Below, piece by piece: positions 40,013-51,600 of a stretch of DNA of 64,000 nucleotides (position 1 is the first letter of the stretch; the number at the start of each line of letters is the position of its first letter). The notes below the pieces were generated by a model, which was not told the origin of the DNA, ran no database searches, and saw only the letters and a list, made by a program, of their open reading frames with translations. Origin of the DNA: Rana temporaria (taxonomy: Eukaryota; Chordata; Amphibia; Anura; Ranidae); contig NC_053492.1 of NCBI RefSeq assembly GCF_905171775.1, positions 55,548,004 through 55,612,003 on the forward strand, written 5' to 3'. The position numbers and the translations under genes were made by a program.

Positions 40013-40690
40013 GGCCTAGATTCACGTATCTTATTTACACTATGCCACTGCTACTTAGAAAGGCAAGTGCTGTATTCACAAAGCACTTGCGTCCTAAGTT
40101 ACGGCCGCTTAGCGTAAATCGGCCGGCGTAAGCGTGCGTAATTCAAAGTAGGCAGGTCGTGGGCATGTTGTATTTAAATTAAGCTTGACCCCATGTGGAT
40201 GCATGGCAGAACGAACGGCGCATGCTCAGTATCACGTCGTATTTACGCCCAAAGATACGACGGCTCAATGCCTGTGACATGAAAGTAACCTACGCACAGC
40301 CCCATTCACGCACGACTTACGTAAAGGATGTAAAAAGATACGCTTGTTCCAACGTCCATACCTTGCATGGGCTGCGCCACCTAGAGACCTGCTTTATCTT
40401 TACGCCGGCATATGTCTAACGTAAACGGCGTAACTAATTGCGACAGGCGTACGTACGTACATACGTTCGTGAATCGTCTTATATTGCTCATTTACATATT
40501 CAACGCGGAAATCAGCGGAAGCGCCACCTAGCGGCCAGAGTAAATATGCACTTCAAGATACGATGGCGTAGGAGACTTACACCGCTCGTATCTTGGCCAA
40601 ATCTATGCGTAACTGATTCTATGAATCAGGAGTATAGATACGACGGCGTATCTGGAGATACGCCGTCGTAAGTCTTTGAGAATCTGGGCC
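40013..40690. mobile_element. Harbinger-type MITE with GGCC(T/C)AGATTC ends and TTA duplication
   Basis: A 678-bp element flanked by TTA (40010-40012 and 40691-40693). The ends are GGCCTAGATTCACGTA and, inverted, GGCCCAGATTCTCAAAG. The interior is rich in CGTA and GCGTAA words and has a hairpin GATACGACGGCGTATC / GATACGCCGTCGTA near 40635-40670. It has no coding capacity. Confidence 0.85.
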
Positions 40691-40806
40691 TTAAAGTTTT
40701 ATGCAACATAAAATACTCGTTGTTTATACGTGATATATTTATTATGAGACTATGTCATTATTATTTCATTGTCAATTCTTTATTTATGTAGATCATCACC
40801 CACCGT

Positions 40807-40849
40807 TGGTTCCTGAAGAAGCCCATATAGGGCGAAACTAGTCGAACCA
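40807..40849 (+). ncRNA. Hammerhead-like ribozyme motif with consensus core
   Basis: Helix I TGGTTC (40807-40812) pairs with GAACCA (40844-40849). The core CTGAAGA (40813-40819) fits CUGANGA. Helix II is GCCC/GGGC (40821-40824, 40830-40833) with an ATATA loop. GAAAC (40834-40838) and GTC (40841-40843) form the rest of the core with a minimal helix III. All invariant core bases I know are present. The one irregularity is an unpaired A at 40820 before helix II. It lies in AT-rich DNA between a MITE and the Harbinger element and may mark another Penelope-type terminal repeat. Confidence 0.55.
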
Positions 40850-41030
40850 TCAACACGAGTGGCATGAAGAAGACTAGTTGCATTTATTTGCATAAACAGT
40901 ACTTTTTCTATCCATCCATGATTGTTTTTAGTACTTGTTAAAGACATTTATTCAAAACTTTGTACTAATAAATCTTTTTTTATTTTTATATCTAAATATC
41001 TATTTTTGTGACTCAGGTGCTGTGGGTAAA
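40850..41030. other. AT-rich interval between hammerhead motif and Harbinger end
   Basis: The interval contains AATAAATC followed by a T-run (40970-40985), reminiscent of a polyadenylation region. No gene is recognised. Confidence 0.35.
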
Positions 41031-41232
41031 GGTTCGTACACACGGTCGGACATCCAACAAAATTTCCCTTGGATTTTTGACTTAATTGATTTGTCCGATC
41101 ACACCCATAGCAAACACACACTCGGACTTTTTCGGCAACCAACACGAACGTAGTGACGTTTTAACGTACTGCCACGCGATTTAAAGAGGAAGTTCTATTT
41201 TCGTACGTCACGCGTTGCGTTCCATCAGCTAC

Positions 41233-41240
41233 TATATAGT
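41233..41240 (+). promoter_or_regulatory. TATA-like box of the Harbinger transposase gene
   Basis: CTATATAG about 90 bp upstream of the transposase ATG (41328) and about 200 bp from the left terminal repeat. The surrounding sequence is CpG-containing (CACGCGTTGCG), unlike the AT-rich flank. Confidence 0.45.
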
Positions 41241-41327
41241 TAGTTGACGTTTCGTGTGAGTGCTTTCCCGATTTCCATTTTCGTGCCTTTTTGGTCGTTA
41301 CTTTGCGTGCGTTCGCTCGATAACGAT

Positions 41328-42928
41328 ATGTTGCGGAATCCAGCGAGAGAACGGGCTGTTTATGGGCTTGGAGTTCTGGCTATTGCTCAAGCCCGGACCA
41401 GGACCAGGAAGAGGAGGACTGTTTGGACCAAAAATTGGTTGCTTCAGCGGGACCAATTTTCCCATATGTCATTGCTCAGGGAGCTGCAAGAAAACAATTC
41501 GAATGATTTTCGGGAACTATCTTCGGATGTCAGATGCCTGCTTCCAGCGTCTTCTAAACTTGCTGTCCCCATATATTAGCAAGAAGGACACCTGTATGAG
41601 GCCTGCTATTCCTGCAGAGCAACGGCTCATAGCCACTTTGCGTTATTTGGCCACAGGAAGAAGTCTCCAGGACATCAAGTTCACCACTGGGATCTCTCCC
41701 CAGGCTCTGGAACACATAATTCCGGACACTTGCTGTGCCATTATTCAAGTCCTGCAGAAGGACTATATTTGGGTAAGTTATTTTCTTTGTTTTCACATTT
41801 GATACACTTCATGATTTCTCTAAAATATTTTATTTGTACTTTGTCTTATTTGTATATATTATGTTATTGTCTACCCTCTGGTGTGTCAATCACAAAAACC
41901 CAAGTCGGTTGCAACCTGATCCTTCATTGGTTCACCATATTGGTCCCATGGAACAGGATAGGGTTCTTAACACTTGCCAAACTTTAAGCATTTAACATTA
42001 TCTCCCCAAAATGTATTTAATCTGCCACCAGAGGGAGTCAGGAAGCATATTATTAGCTCTGCTTGTTAATTTTTATTCAATAAATGTTTGGATATATTTT
42101 AGTGTTCTCTTGCCCCTATAATGTATGTGTTAAAATTACTGCTAATATTTTGTGCTCAAGTATTAACTAATTTTTCTTTGCTTGACTCCACAGTTTCCTT
42201 CAAACCCTGAGGAATGGCAGGATGTTGCGGCCCAGTTTGCCAATCAGTGGAATTTTCCCAACTGTGGGGGTGCCATTAATGGCAAACATGTCCGAATTGT
42301 TCCTCCACCGGCCTCAGGCTCTTATTTTTATAATTATAAGGGCTTTAACAGCATAGTTCTGCTTGCTATTGTTTCTGCCAATTATGAGTTTTTATATGTT
42401 GATGTCGGTATGAATGGTTGTCATTCTGATGGAGGTGTCATGGCTCATACCGAATTCTATCAGCGTCTTACGTCTGGCACCTTACATTTGCCACCTGCGC
42501 AGGACAACGTGGAGGGCCTCAACTTTGTTTTTGTGGCAGATGAGGCGTTTGCTCTTGGGGAACATCTTTTGATCTATAACTATAGACTATCTCGTGCCAG
42601 AAGGGTGGTTGAAAACGCCTTTGGCATTTTGTCCTGTCGTTTTCAGCTTTTTCTGACTGCCATTCACTTGGCGGAATACAAAATTAATCATGTGGTGTTG
42701 TGCTGCTGCATTCTCCATAATTTTCTACGGAGGAATGCTGCGAACTACATTGGTTCCGGCCATACTGATGACCCCTCAGGTGGACGGTCAGCTGAAGACG
42801 CAGTGATGCCAGCCCTGCAACTAACTAGACCTGCTGTCTCCTCCCAGAATGCCCGTCTGGTGCGGGAGCAATATATGGACTATTTTGTGGGTAGAGGGAC
42901 AGTGCCTTGGCAGCAAGATCTCCTGTAG
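41328..42928 (+). pseudogene. PIF/Harbinger DDE transposase, two exons, damaged
   Basis: Exon 1 (41328-41772) starts 'MLRNPARERAVYGLGVLAIA' and continues in a shifted frame from about 41510 ('LRMSDACFQRLLNLLSPYI', 'TLRYLATGRSLQDIKF'). A GTAAGT donor at 41773 and a CCACAG acceptor at 42193 bound an intron. Exon 2 (42194-42928) holds the DDE_Tnp_4 domain: 'NCGGAINGKHVRIVPP', 'YKGFNSIVLLAIV', 'MNGCHSDGGVM' and 'RLSRARRVVENAFGIL'. In this family the first catalytic Asp lies in 'GAIDG'. Here the codon at 42278 is AAT (Asn). Residues between 'GEHLL' and 'YNYRLSRA' also appear missing. With the exon 1 frameshift the enzyme is inactive. Confidence 0.88.
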
Positions 42929-44127
42929 TTTTTTGAGAAGCTTTCTGATGTTCCTTTTGAAAACCCAAATTTCAATTTCAAGATGCTGTTATCTGTGTTT
43001 ATTAATATTATTTTACTGATTTCTGAAATGTTGCTGTGATTAGCATTAAATATTTTGATCCAAGCAAATGTTGAATTAGCCTTTCTAAATTTTGAAACAG
43101 CTATGTGTAGTATTATTATGCCTTTTGGTTCTGCTACAGCCCTTTTCCACTAATACACTATCACTTTCCCAAGACAAATATGCAAATATACTGGTAGTAG
43201 TGATCAGATAAATAAGAAGCCACAAATTTTTAGAAAAAATATAATTGTTCAATCCTGCACAATCCAATGTCACTTTTTGGCAGTTTACAAAATACAAAAA
43301 CATTGGTAGTTCAGGAATAACACAATTGTGTATGGTTTTTTTTAAACGCTAAACATGCATCTTTTAAAACCCAGCCCTAGACATTGCCAAGTGTTTTGAG
43401 AAGAAATTTAAACATTTTCAGCTTTCTTCACGCACCAAACTCAAATTTACTAATGTAAATGTCTGTCCAGATGCACTTTTGTTCATTCTGTGTTCCATTT
43501 TTGGGTGGGGCAAAAAGGCATGCGCTCCGTGGGTTCTGGTTGGCTGTAGCTCACAACATGTAGTCATCCTTATCACCGGAAACGGACTACCATGTTGTGA
43601 GCTAGAGCCGACCGGAACCATAATGGAGTGCATGTCAAACACTGTGCCTGCATCTTTGTCGCATACAAAAATGCACACCAAAATGAATGGAACTGCGTCT
43701 GATGTGAACTGACCCTTAGCACAGTCTTTCTCAACTCTCCTTCTCCTGGTGCAATCCCAGGGTCAGAATGACAAGTTGTTCCACTTTTGTCCTCGATATA
43801 TTGGGCATTTTTGTATGTGCATTTTTGTCTGATTTTGGTCTAGCCCTTAAAAAATAACAAAATGACATTTGTAGGCACCAGGAGAAGAAGAGTGGATAAA
43901 CACTCAGCTGAGACCCAGAAATCACACCTAAAGATTGTCATTTTGTGGTAATGACCAACCAATTAAAGTACCGTATTGTATTGGCGAAAAAAGTCACATG
44001 TCAAAAATGTGCGTAGTGCAAATTCTTTGAATTCTCACAAACTGAGCATGTGCAAACAAGGCTAATTGCAAATATTTCCAGGATAAAACAATGAACACGA
44101 GGGAACATTTGGAATTAGAAATGTACG
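42929..44127. other. Harbinger interior between convergent transposase and Myb/SANT genes
   Basis: 1.2 kb without a supported gene, lying between the 3' ends of two convergent genes. It contains an inverted pair around 43495-43640 (GGTTCTGGTTGGCTGTAGCTC and its mirror), perhaps an old small MITE with CATGTTGTGAGCTA words. Confidence 0.5.
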
Positions 44128-44138
44128 ATAGAAAACAA

Positions 44139-44281
44139 CTAAAATTTTGCTAACAGGTCGTAATAATCCCTGATTCGTCTCTGAACACCAGTGGCAGCCT
44201 CCTTGAGATTTTCCAGCTCTGTCATTGCCTGCAGCATATCAGCACTGATCTGACCAATAGTGCATCCTGGTAGTTGGTGGC
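44139..44281 (-). pseudogene. Duplicate terminal exon of the Myb/SANT gene (unit 1)
   Basis: Identical to exon 4 at 47456-47598 ('GCTIGQISADMLQAMTELEN', 'RIRDYYDLLAKF' then stop). With the duplicate exon 3 at 47142-47306 it forms an orphan 3' end downstream of the complete gene. Use of it would need splicing past the first terminal exon. Confidence 0.8.
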
Positions 44282-44446
44282 CTTGGAAGAAGAAAAAAAT
44301 TGAATGGGTTTAATGGTCAAGTGACTGAGGCAATCCAAAAAAAAATCAAAATAAACAATCTGGTCTATTTTCATGAAATACTTACCTAAACCTAGACACT
44401 CAATTAGTCCTAACAACCTTTTTCATCTTCATAATACACCTACACT

Positions 44447-44959
44447 CAGGGCCGGCCTTTGTGTTGTGCGAGCTGTGCGACCGCACAGAGCGCCATGGGC
44501 AACAGGGGGCGCCATGCGGCCATCACAGCTCGCAGCAGAGATCCCCGCCACCAGCACAGCGCTGGTCGCGAGTGAGAAAATCAGCAAGGGGATCGGAGCT
44601 CACTGAGAGCTCCAGACAGAGAGAGAGAGCTGAGCTGGGCGTGTCACAGCCAGCTCTGACATCTCTCCCCTCCCCTTGCTGCCCATACAACCAGTTAAGA
44701 GGAGAGGAGCTGCTTCTACTCCTCCCCCTCCTCTCGTCCTTCGCTCCTGTGTCTGCCCCGCCCACTCTTCCCGACAGACACTGTTCTGCTGCCTAAGGAA
44801 TGTGGGCGGGAAGATTCAAGCCCAGCAAACAGAAGGGAAAGATGGAGGAGTCTGATATCCATCCAGTCCCTCCTGCCAAGTGAGTACTGTACACTGATGT
44901 TAGGGGTGCCCTTCTTCATTCCCTTCTCTCTCTCTCTTCACCTTTCTTTCTCTCTCCCA

Positions 44960-44990
<31 letters not shown>

Positions 44991-45290
44991 CTATCCATCC
45001 ATACCTATTTTTCTATTTATCTATCTATCTATCTACCTACCTATCTATCTATCTCTATCTATCCATCCATCTTTACCTATTTTTCTATTTATCTATATTT
45101 ATCTATCTATCTATCTATCTACCTACCTACCTACCTACCTATCTATCTCTATCCATCCATCTTTACCTATTTTTCTATTTATCTATATTTATCTATCTAT
45201 CTACCTACCTATCTACCTACCTACCTACCTATCAATCTATCTATCTATTTATCTATCTATCAATCTATCTATCTATCTTTATCTATCTTC

Positions 45291-45333
<43 letters not shown>

Positions 45334-46909
45334 CACCTTTACCTATTTTTCCAACTATCTATATTTATCTATCCATTTATCTATCAATCCATCTATCTTT
45401 ATGTATCTATCCATCTATTTATCTTCCTTTGTTTCTATCAATATATCTTTATCTATCTATCTATCCATCTTTCTTTCTTCCTATCTATCATCTATCTATC
45501 TATCTCCCTCTTTCTGTCTCCTCTTTCTTCCCTTTTCTCCCTTTCCTCCCTTTCTCCTCCTTTTTCTTTCTTTCTTTCTCCCTCTCCCTCTTTCTCCCTC
45601 CTTTTCCCTCTCTCCCTCTTTCTTTCTTTCTTTCTCCCTCTTTCTCCCTCTCTCCCTCTTTCTTTCTTTCTCCCTCTTTCTCCCTCTCTCCCTCTTTCTT
45701 TCTTTCTCCCTCTTTCTCCCTCTCTCCCTCTTTCTTTCTTTCTCCCTCTTTCTCCCTCTTTCTTTCTTTCTTTCTCCCTCTCTCCCTCTTTCTTTCTTCC
45801 TTTCTCCCTCCCTCTCTCCCTCTTTCTTTCTTCCTTTCTCCCTTTCTCCCTCTTTCTTTCTTTCTCCCTCTTTCTTTCTTTCTTCCCCTCTCTTTCTTTC
45901 CTTCCTTTCTCTCTACCCTGACCACGCCAGTTCTCTTTTACCCAATCCCCATCTCCTACCCATTCACCCCCTTTTTCAACCCTCCTCCTACTCCCCTACC
46001 CCATGGTTCCCAGCCCCTCACTCTCATTTTTTCAGGGGCTAAGAAAGAACCCCAAGGCAGAGCATCTTACTATTGCTACTGCTTGTGTGGGTGGGATATG
46101 TGCTGCACCAATCCCTGCTGACCCTCATCTCCTATTCATCCCATGTGATTGGTGCAGTACACATCCCACCTACACAAGTAGCAGCAGTAATAAGATGTTC
46201 CACCTCGGGGTCCTTCCTTAAGCCTTGCGGCACTCCACAAGAGAGCAAAAAACTCTGGAGGGGAAAGTCATTCCAGTGTGGATCTAGCCTCTCTTTCCGT
46301 CGGAGACTCCAGCATTCAGAGCGGAGGAGGGCTTACCTTCTTCCTCCTCCGCATCTAGTGGATTTGGGCTGGCCGGCTCCACCCACCTCCTCCTGTCCCC
46401 CCCATCTTCTAATCTCATCTTCTTCTCCAGCCTGCAACGTGGTGTTGAGAAGGCCCGGGAAGACAGACAGTCAAGTGTTGGTGAACTCGTGTGCCAGTGA
46501 GTCAGTGCCAACTGCCGTGAAGTTAGATAGGTAGGTCACAAATGATTTGACAATTGTATTTGAATTTACACCTTTGTGACAGTGAGATTCTGGTAGAAAC
46601 ATCAAATGTAAAAATAATGCATAAACTAATGTATATTTAGGGCCGGTTCACATATATGCGATGTCCGACATTGGGACCAAAGTCACACAGGACCCTTTTT
46701 TTGGTCCGCAGCAGAATCGGATTTGCATGGGTGTTCAAACCTATGGATCCGATTCTTGTCCAAACTGACAGATCGCACTGCGATATGCAAACTGTTTTTT
46801 CCCTCTTTGTGTATGTTTAGGTGACCAGGGGGCGAGGAGTGAAGATGGGGGGGGGGGGCACCACAGGATTAGCTCGCACAGGGCGCCTGAACACCTAAGG
46901 CCGGCCCTG
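44447..46909. mobile_element. hAT nonautonomous element, copy 1, 8-bp target duplication
   Basis: A 2463-bp element with inverted ends CAGGGCCGGCC / GGCCGGCCCTG and a perfect 8-bp target duplication CCTACACT (44439-44446, 46910-46917), both hAT hallmarks. It lies in intron 3 of the Myb/SANT gene. The interior is mostly a long microsatellite plus a 49-bp-arm hairpin at 46064-46196. No transposase is seen. The 'IYLS...' repeat frames are not genes. Confidence 0.93.
44960..45905 (+). repeat. Long compound microsatellite (TATC)n then (CTTT/CCCT)n, copy 1
   Basis: About 545 bp of TATC/TACC/CATC repeats are followed by about 400 bp of pure pyrimidine CTTT/CCCTCT repeats. All six frames across it give low-complexity 'YLSI', 'FLSPS' or 'KERGRK' peptides, which are artefacts. 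The pyrimidine tract could form triplex DNA. Confidence 0.95.
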
Positions 46910-47141
46910 CCTACACTACTAGTGAATACTCTGTAAATCTTGGGCCAGGTGCATATCCATGTGTCTTCACATGCATCTACCTAAACACCACTGCCACCTC
47001 TCCCTTCTACATGCTCAAATGTTGAATACACTAAATAATTTGCTATTGTGGTGTAGGCGTGTGTGGTGTGGACATCGAAACAAGAAACAGGTGTTGATTT
47101 TGCAAGGCACAGGTGTTGATTTTGCAAGACCAAAAACTTAC

Positions 47142-47306
47142 TGGGGCAAACAACAACCTCCGAAGGCTCATCTTGCATTTCTTGCACTCCTTCACCCTCA
47201 GCATATCTGGTGTCTGGGGATGTGCTGTCGACTGGTGGCTCTTTGCTGGGTCCGGCACTATCCTCCAAATCCTGCAAAGGTTGGTGCTGAGCACACTCAC
47301 AATCCT
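47142..47306 (-). pseudogene. Duplicate exon 3 of the Myb/SANT gene (unit 1)
   Basis: Identical to exon 3 at 50454-50618 (acidic, 'DSTSPDTRYAEGEGVQEMQD'). It lies downstream of the complete terminal exon 4 and upstream of the duplicate exon 4 at 44139, separated by the hAT copy 1. Confidence 0.8.
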
Positions 47307-47455
47307 CTAAAATGAAAGAATAAATCATCTATGAATCCTCGCCAAAATTACATTATATTAACATAATCACATGTGCTGCTTTTAAAGTACACCAACCTTG
47401 CCCTGGTGAACCAGTTTGCTCCACACTAGTGCACTACACTATGCATAGAAAACAA

Positions 47456-48276
47456 CTAAAATTTTGCTAACAGGTCGTAATAATCCCTGATTCGTCTCTG
47501 AACACCAGTGGCAGCCTCCTTGAGATTTTCCAGCTCTGTCATTGCCTGCAGCATATCAGCACTGATCTGACCAATAGTGCATCCTGGTAGTTGGTGGCCT
47601 TGGAAGAAGAAAAAAATTGAATGGGTTTAATGGTCAAGTGACTGAGGCAATCCAAAAAAAAATCAAAATAAACAATCTGGTCTATTTTCATGAAATACTT
47701 ACCTAAACCTAGACACTCAATTAGTCCTAACAACCTTTTTCATCTTCATAATACACCTACACTCAGGGCCGGCCTTTGTGTTGTGCGAGCTGTGCGACCG
47801 CACAGAGCGCCATGGGCAACAGGGGGCGCCATGCGGCCATCACAGCTCGCAGCAGAGATCCCCGCCACCAGCACAGCGCTGGTCGCGAGTGAGAAAATCA
47901 GCAAGGGGATCGGAGCTCACTGAGAGCTCCAGACAGAGAGAGAGAGCTGAGCTGGGCGTGTCACAGCCAGCTCTGACATCTCTCCCCTCCCCTTGCTGCC
48001 CATACAACCAGTTAAGAGGAGAGGAGCTGCTTCTACTCCTCCCCCTCCTCTCGTCCTTCGCTCCTGTGTCTGCCCCGCCCACTCTTCCCGACAGACACTG
48101 TTCTGCTGCCTAAGGAATGTGGGCGGGAAGATTCAAGCCCAGCAAACAGAAGGGAAAGATGGAGGAGTCTGATATCCATCCAGTCCCTCCTGCCAAGTGA
48201 GTACTGTACACTGATGTTAGGGGTGCCCTTCTTCATTCCCTTCTCTCTCTCTCTTCACCTTTCTTTCTCTCTCCCA

Positions 48277-48307
<31 letters not shown>

Positions 48308-48607
48308 CTATCCATCCATACCTATTTTTCTATTTATCTATCTATCTATCTACCTACCTATCTATCTATCTCTATCTATCCATCCATCTTTACCTATTTT
48401 TCTATTTATCTATATTTATCTATCTATCTATCTATCTACCTACCTACCTACCTACCTATCTATCTCTATCCATCCATCTTTACCTATTTTTCTATTTATC
48501 TATATTTATCTATCTATCTACCTACCTATCTACCTACCTACCTACCTATCAATCTATCTATCTATTTATCTATCTATCAATCTATCTATCTATCTTTATC
48601 TATCTTC

Positions 48608-48650
<43 letters not shown>

Positions 48651-51600
48651 CACCTTTACCTATTTTTCCAACTATCTATATTTATCTATCCATTTATCTA
48701 TCAATCCATCTATCTTTATGTATCTATCCATCTATTTATCTTCCTTTGTTTCTATCAATATATCTTTATCTATCTATCTATCCATCTTTCTTTCTTCCTA
48801 TCTATCATCTATCTATCTATCTCCCTCTTTCTGTCTCCTCTTTCTTCCCTTTTCTCCCTTTCCTCCCTTTCTCCTCCTTTTTCTTTCTTTCTTTCTCCCT
48901 CTCCCTCTTTCTCCCTCCTTTTCCCTCTCTCCCTCTTTCTTTCTTTCTCCCTCTTTCTCCCTCTCTCCCTCTTTCTTTCTTTCTCCCTCTTTCTCCCTCT
49001 CTCCCTCTTTCTTTCTTTCTCCCTCTTTCTCCCTCTCTCCCTCTTTCTTTCTTTCTCCCTCTTTCTCCCTCTTTCTTTCTTTCTTTCTCCCTCTCTCCCT
49101 CTTTCTTTCTTCCTTTCTCCCTCCCTCTCTCCCTCTTTCTTTCTTCCTTTCTCCCTTTCTCCCTCTTTCTTTCTTTCTCCCTCTTTCTTTCTTTCTTCCC
49201 CTCTCTTTCTTTCCTTCCTTTCTCTCTACCCTGACCACGCCAGTTCTCTTTTACCCAATCCCCATCTCCTACCCATTCACCCCCTTTTTCAACCCTCCTC
49301 CTACTCCCCTACCCCATGGTTCCCAGCCCCTCACTCTCATTTTTTCAGGGGCTAAGAAAGAACCCCAAGGCAGAGCATCTTACTATTGCTACTGCTTGTG
49401 TGGGTGGGATATGTGCTGCACCAATCCCTGCTGACCCTCATCTCCTATTCATCCCATGTGATTGGTGCAGTACACATCCCACCTACACAAGTAGCAGCAG
49501 TAATAAGATGTTCCACCTCGGGGTCCTTCCTTAAGCCTTGCGGCACTCCACAAGAGAGCAAAAAACTCTGGAGGGGAAAGTCATTCCAGTGTGGATCTAG
49601 CCTCTCTTTCCGTCGGAGACTCCAGCATTCAGAGCGGAGGAGGGCTTACCTTCTTCCTCCTCCGCATCTAGTGGATTTGGGCTGGCCGGCTCCACCCACC
49701 TCCTCCTGTCCCCCCCATCTTCTAATCTCATCTTCTTCTCCAGCCTGCAACGTGGTGTTGAGAAGGCCCGGGAAGACAGACAGTCAAGTGTTGGTGAACT
49801 CGTGTGCCAGTGAGTCAGTGCCAACTGCCGTGAAGTTAGATAGGTAGGTCACAAATGATTTGACAATTGTATTTGAATTTACACCTTTGTGACAGTGAGA
49901 TTCTGGTAGAAACATCAAATGTAAAAATAATGCATAAACTAATGTATATTTAGGGCCGGTTCACATATATGCGATGTCCGACATTGGGACCAAAGTCACA
50001 CAGGACCCTTTTTTTGGTCCGCAGCAGAATCGGATTTGCATGGGTGTTCAAACCTATGGATCCGATTCTTGTCCAAACTGACAGATCGCACTGCGATATG
50101 CAAACTGTTTTTTCCCTCTTTGTGTATGTTTAGGTGACCAGGGGGCGAGGAGTGAAGATGGGGGGGGGGGCACCACAGGATTAGCTCGCACAGGGCGCCT
50201 GAACACCTAAGGCCGGCCCTGCCTACACTACTAGTGAATACTCTGTAAATCTTGGGCCAGGTGCATATCCATGTGTCTTCACATGCATCTACCTAAACAC
50301 CACTGCCACCTCTCCCTTCTACATGCTCAAATGTTGAATACACTAAATAATTTGCTATTGTGGTGTAGGCGTGTGTGGTGTGGACATCGAAACAAGAAAC
50401 AGGTGTTGATTTTGCAAGGCACAGGTGTTGATTTTGCAAGACCAAAAACTTACTGGGGCAAACAACAACCTCCGAAGGCTCATCTTGCATTTCTTGCACT
50501 CCTTCACCCTCAGCATATCTGGTGTCTGGGGATGTGCTGTCGACTGGTGGCTCTTTGCTGGGTCCGGCACTATCCTCCAAATCCTGCAAAGGTTGGTGCT
50601 GAGCACACTCACAATCCTCTAAAATGAAAGAATAAATCATCTATGAATCCTCGCCAAAATTACATTATATTAACATAATCACATGTGCTGCTTTTAAAGT
50701 ACACCAACCTTGCCCTGGTGAACCAGTTTGCTCCACACTAGTGCACTACACTATGCATTATTAAAATAAACGCAATGCTAGGGAACAGGAGTATGATGTC
50801 ATTAAAAATGTGTGAATACATGTCTATATATTGGCCACATTAAACAACTCAGGCAGATGACACCCATCACTCTTGTTTCCTATGGCAATATGGTTTATAT
50901 GATGTGAAATCTAGCAGGCGTGACTGTGTGACTCTGATCCCCAGGGCCTCTCCTCTACCCATGTCTACCCTGCAAATGTGTCATTAATGGTCAGTGATGA
51001 GCCACGCATCTAACAAAGTGTAATGTACCCCTTAAGTTCTGTCCTGAGCCCATGGCCTTTGTCCTACCTATAAACACCCCTGTCACTGGCAAAAGCACAT
51101 AAGCATTTTTATTAACCTACGTTTTGTGGCAGATTTTGGGCCTGTTGTCTCCCCTGTTCTCTCCCCTGTTGGAGCCCGGCCAAGGGAAACCTCCCTTTGT
51201 CCCCTGTGGTGTCTTTCTCTGTGCCTTTGTCCTGTGGAAAAAATTAGAATACAGTATATTAAGGATTTGACAAAAGTAGCCAAGACATAAGAACAACTTT
51301 ACAATTATAATGAACTGCATGTAAACTTGCATTAACTTCTTCTGTAGGCCCCACCAGAAAAAAAAAAACATTACATTTCATCCATCTATAATGTACAGAC
51401 AAATAATTCTCTAATTACATGTACTTACTTCTTTTGATAATGGTGCGGTGAATGGCTTCAAGATTTTCTTGCTCTCTGTGCTTCAAATCTGACCATCGTT
51501 TGCGGATTTGGTCTTTCGTTCGTTGGACACCATAATCTCCTTCCAATACCGCGAGGACCTTCTCCAGAACCTTATCTTTATGGCTGTTGGGCTTATCATA

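Larger units (their letters stand above)
44130..47446. repeat. 3.3-kb tandem duplication, unit 1
   Basis: This 3317-bp unit is followed directly by an almost identical 3312-bp unit (47447-50758). The only length differences I found are one TTTC fewer in the microsatellite of unit 2 and one G fewer in a G-run. Predicted frames outside the microsatellite are identical in the two units. Each unit contains the last two exons of the Myb/SANT gene and one hAT element. The junction has the 2-bp microhomology AT. Confidence 0.97.
47447..50758. repeat. 3.3-kb tandem duplication, unit 2
   Basis: The second unit, head-to-tail with unit 1. It ends at ...CTACACTATGCAT, after which the unique sequence TATTAAAATAAACG begins. 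It is the unit adjacent to Myb/SANT exons 1 and 2, so it probably supplies the exons used in the continuous gene. Confidence 0.97.

Noticed and set aside
43479..43712. Small protein gene in the 3' region of the Harbinger transposase
   Set aside because: The frame overlaps an imperfect inverted repeat (old MITE), has no splice or domain evidence, and similar-length frames exist on the other strand.
44523..44919. Frames near the left end of the hAT element ('MGGADTGAKDERRGRSRSS' and others)
   Set aside because: They are short, without domains, overlap on both strands, and lie inside a nonautonomous element.
44897..46042. Long open frames of Tyr/Leu/Ser/Ile or Phe/Ser/Pro repeats (also 48214-49434 and minus-strand Lys/Arg/Glu frames)
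   Set aside because: They are translations of a TATC/CTTT microsatellite without stops. The copies differ in length by a 4-bp slippage, which shifts the frame, so no protein is being maintained.
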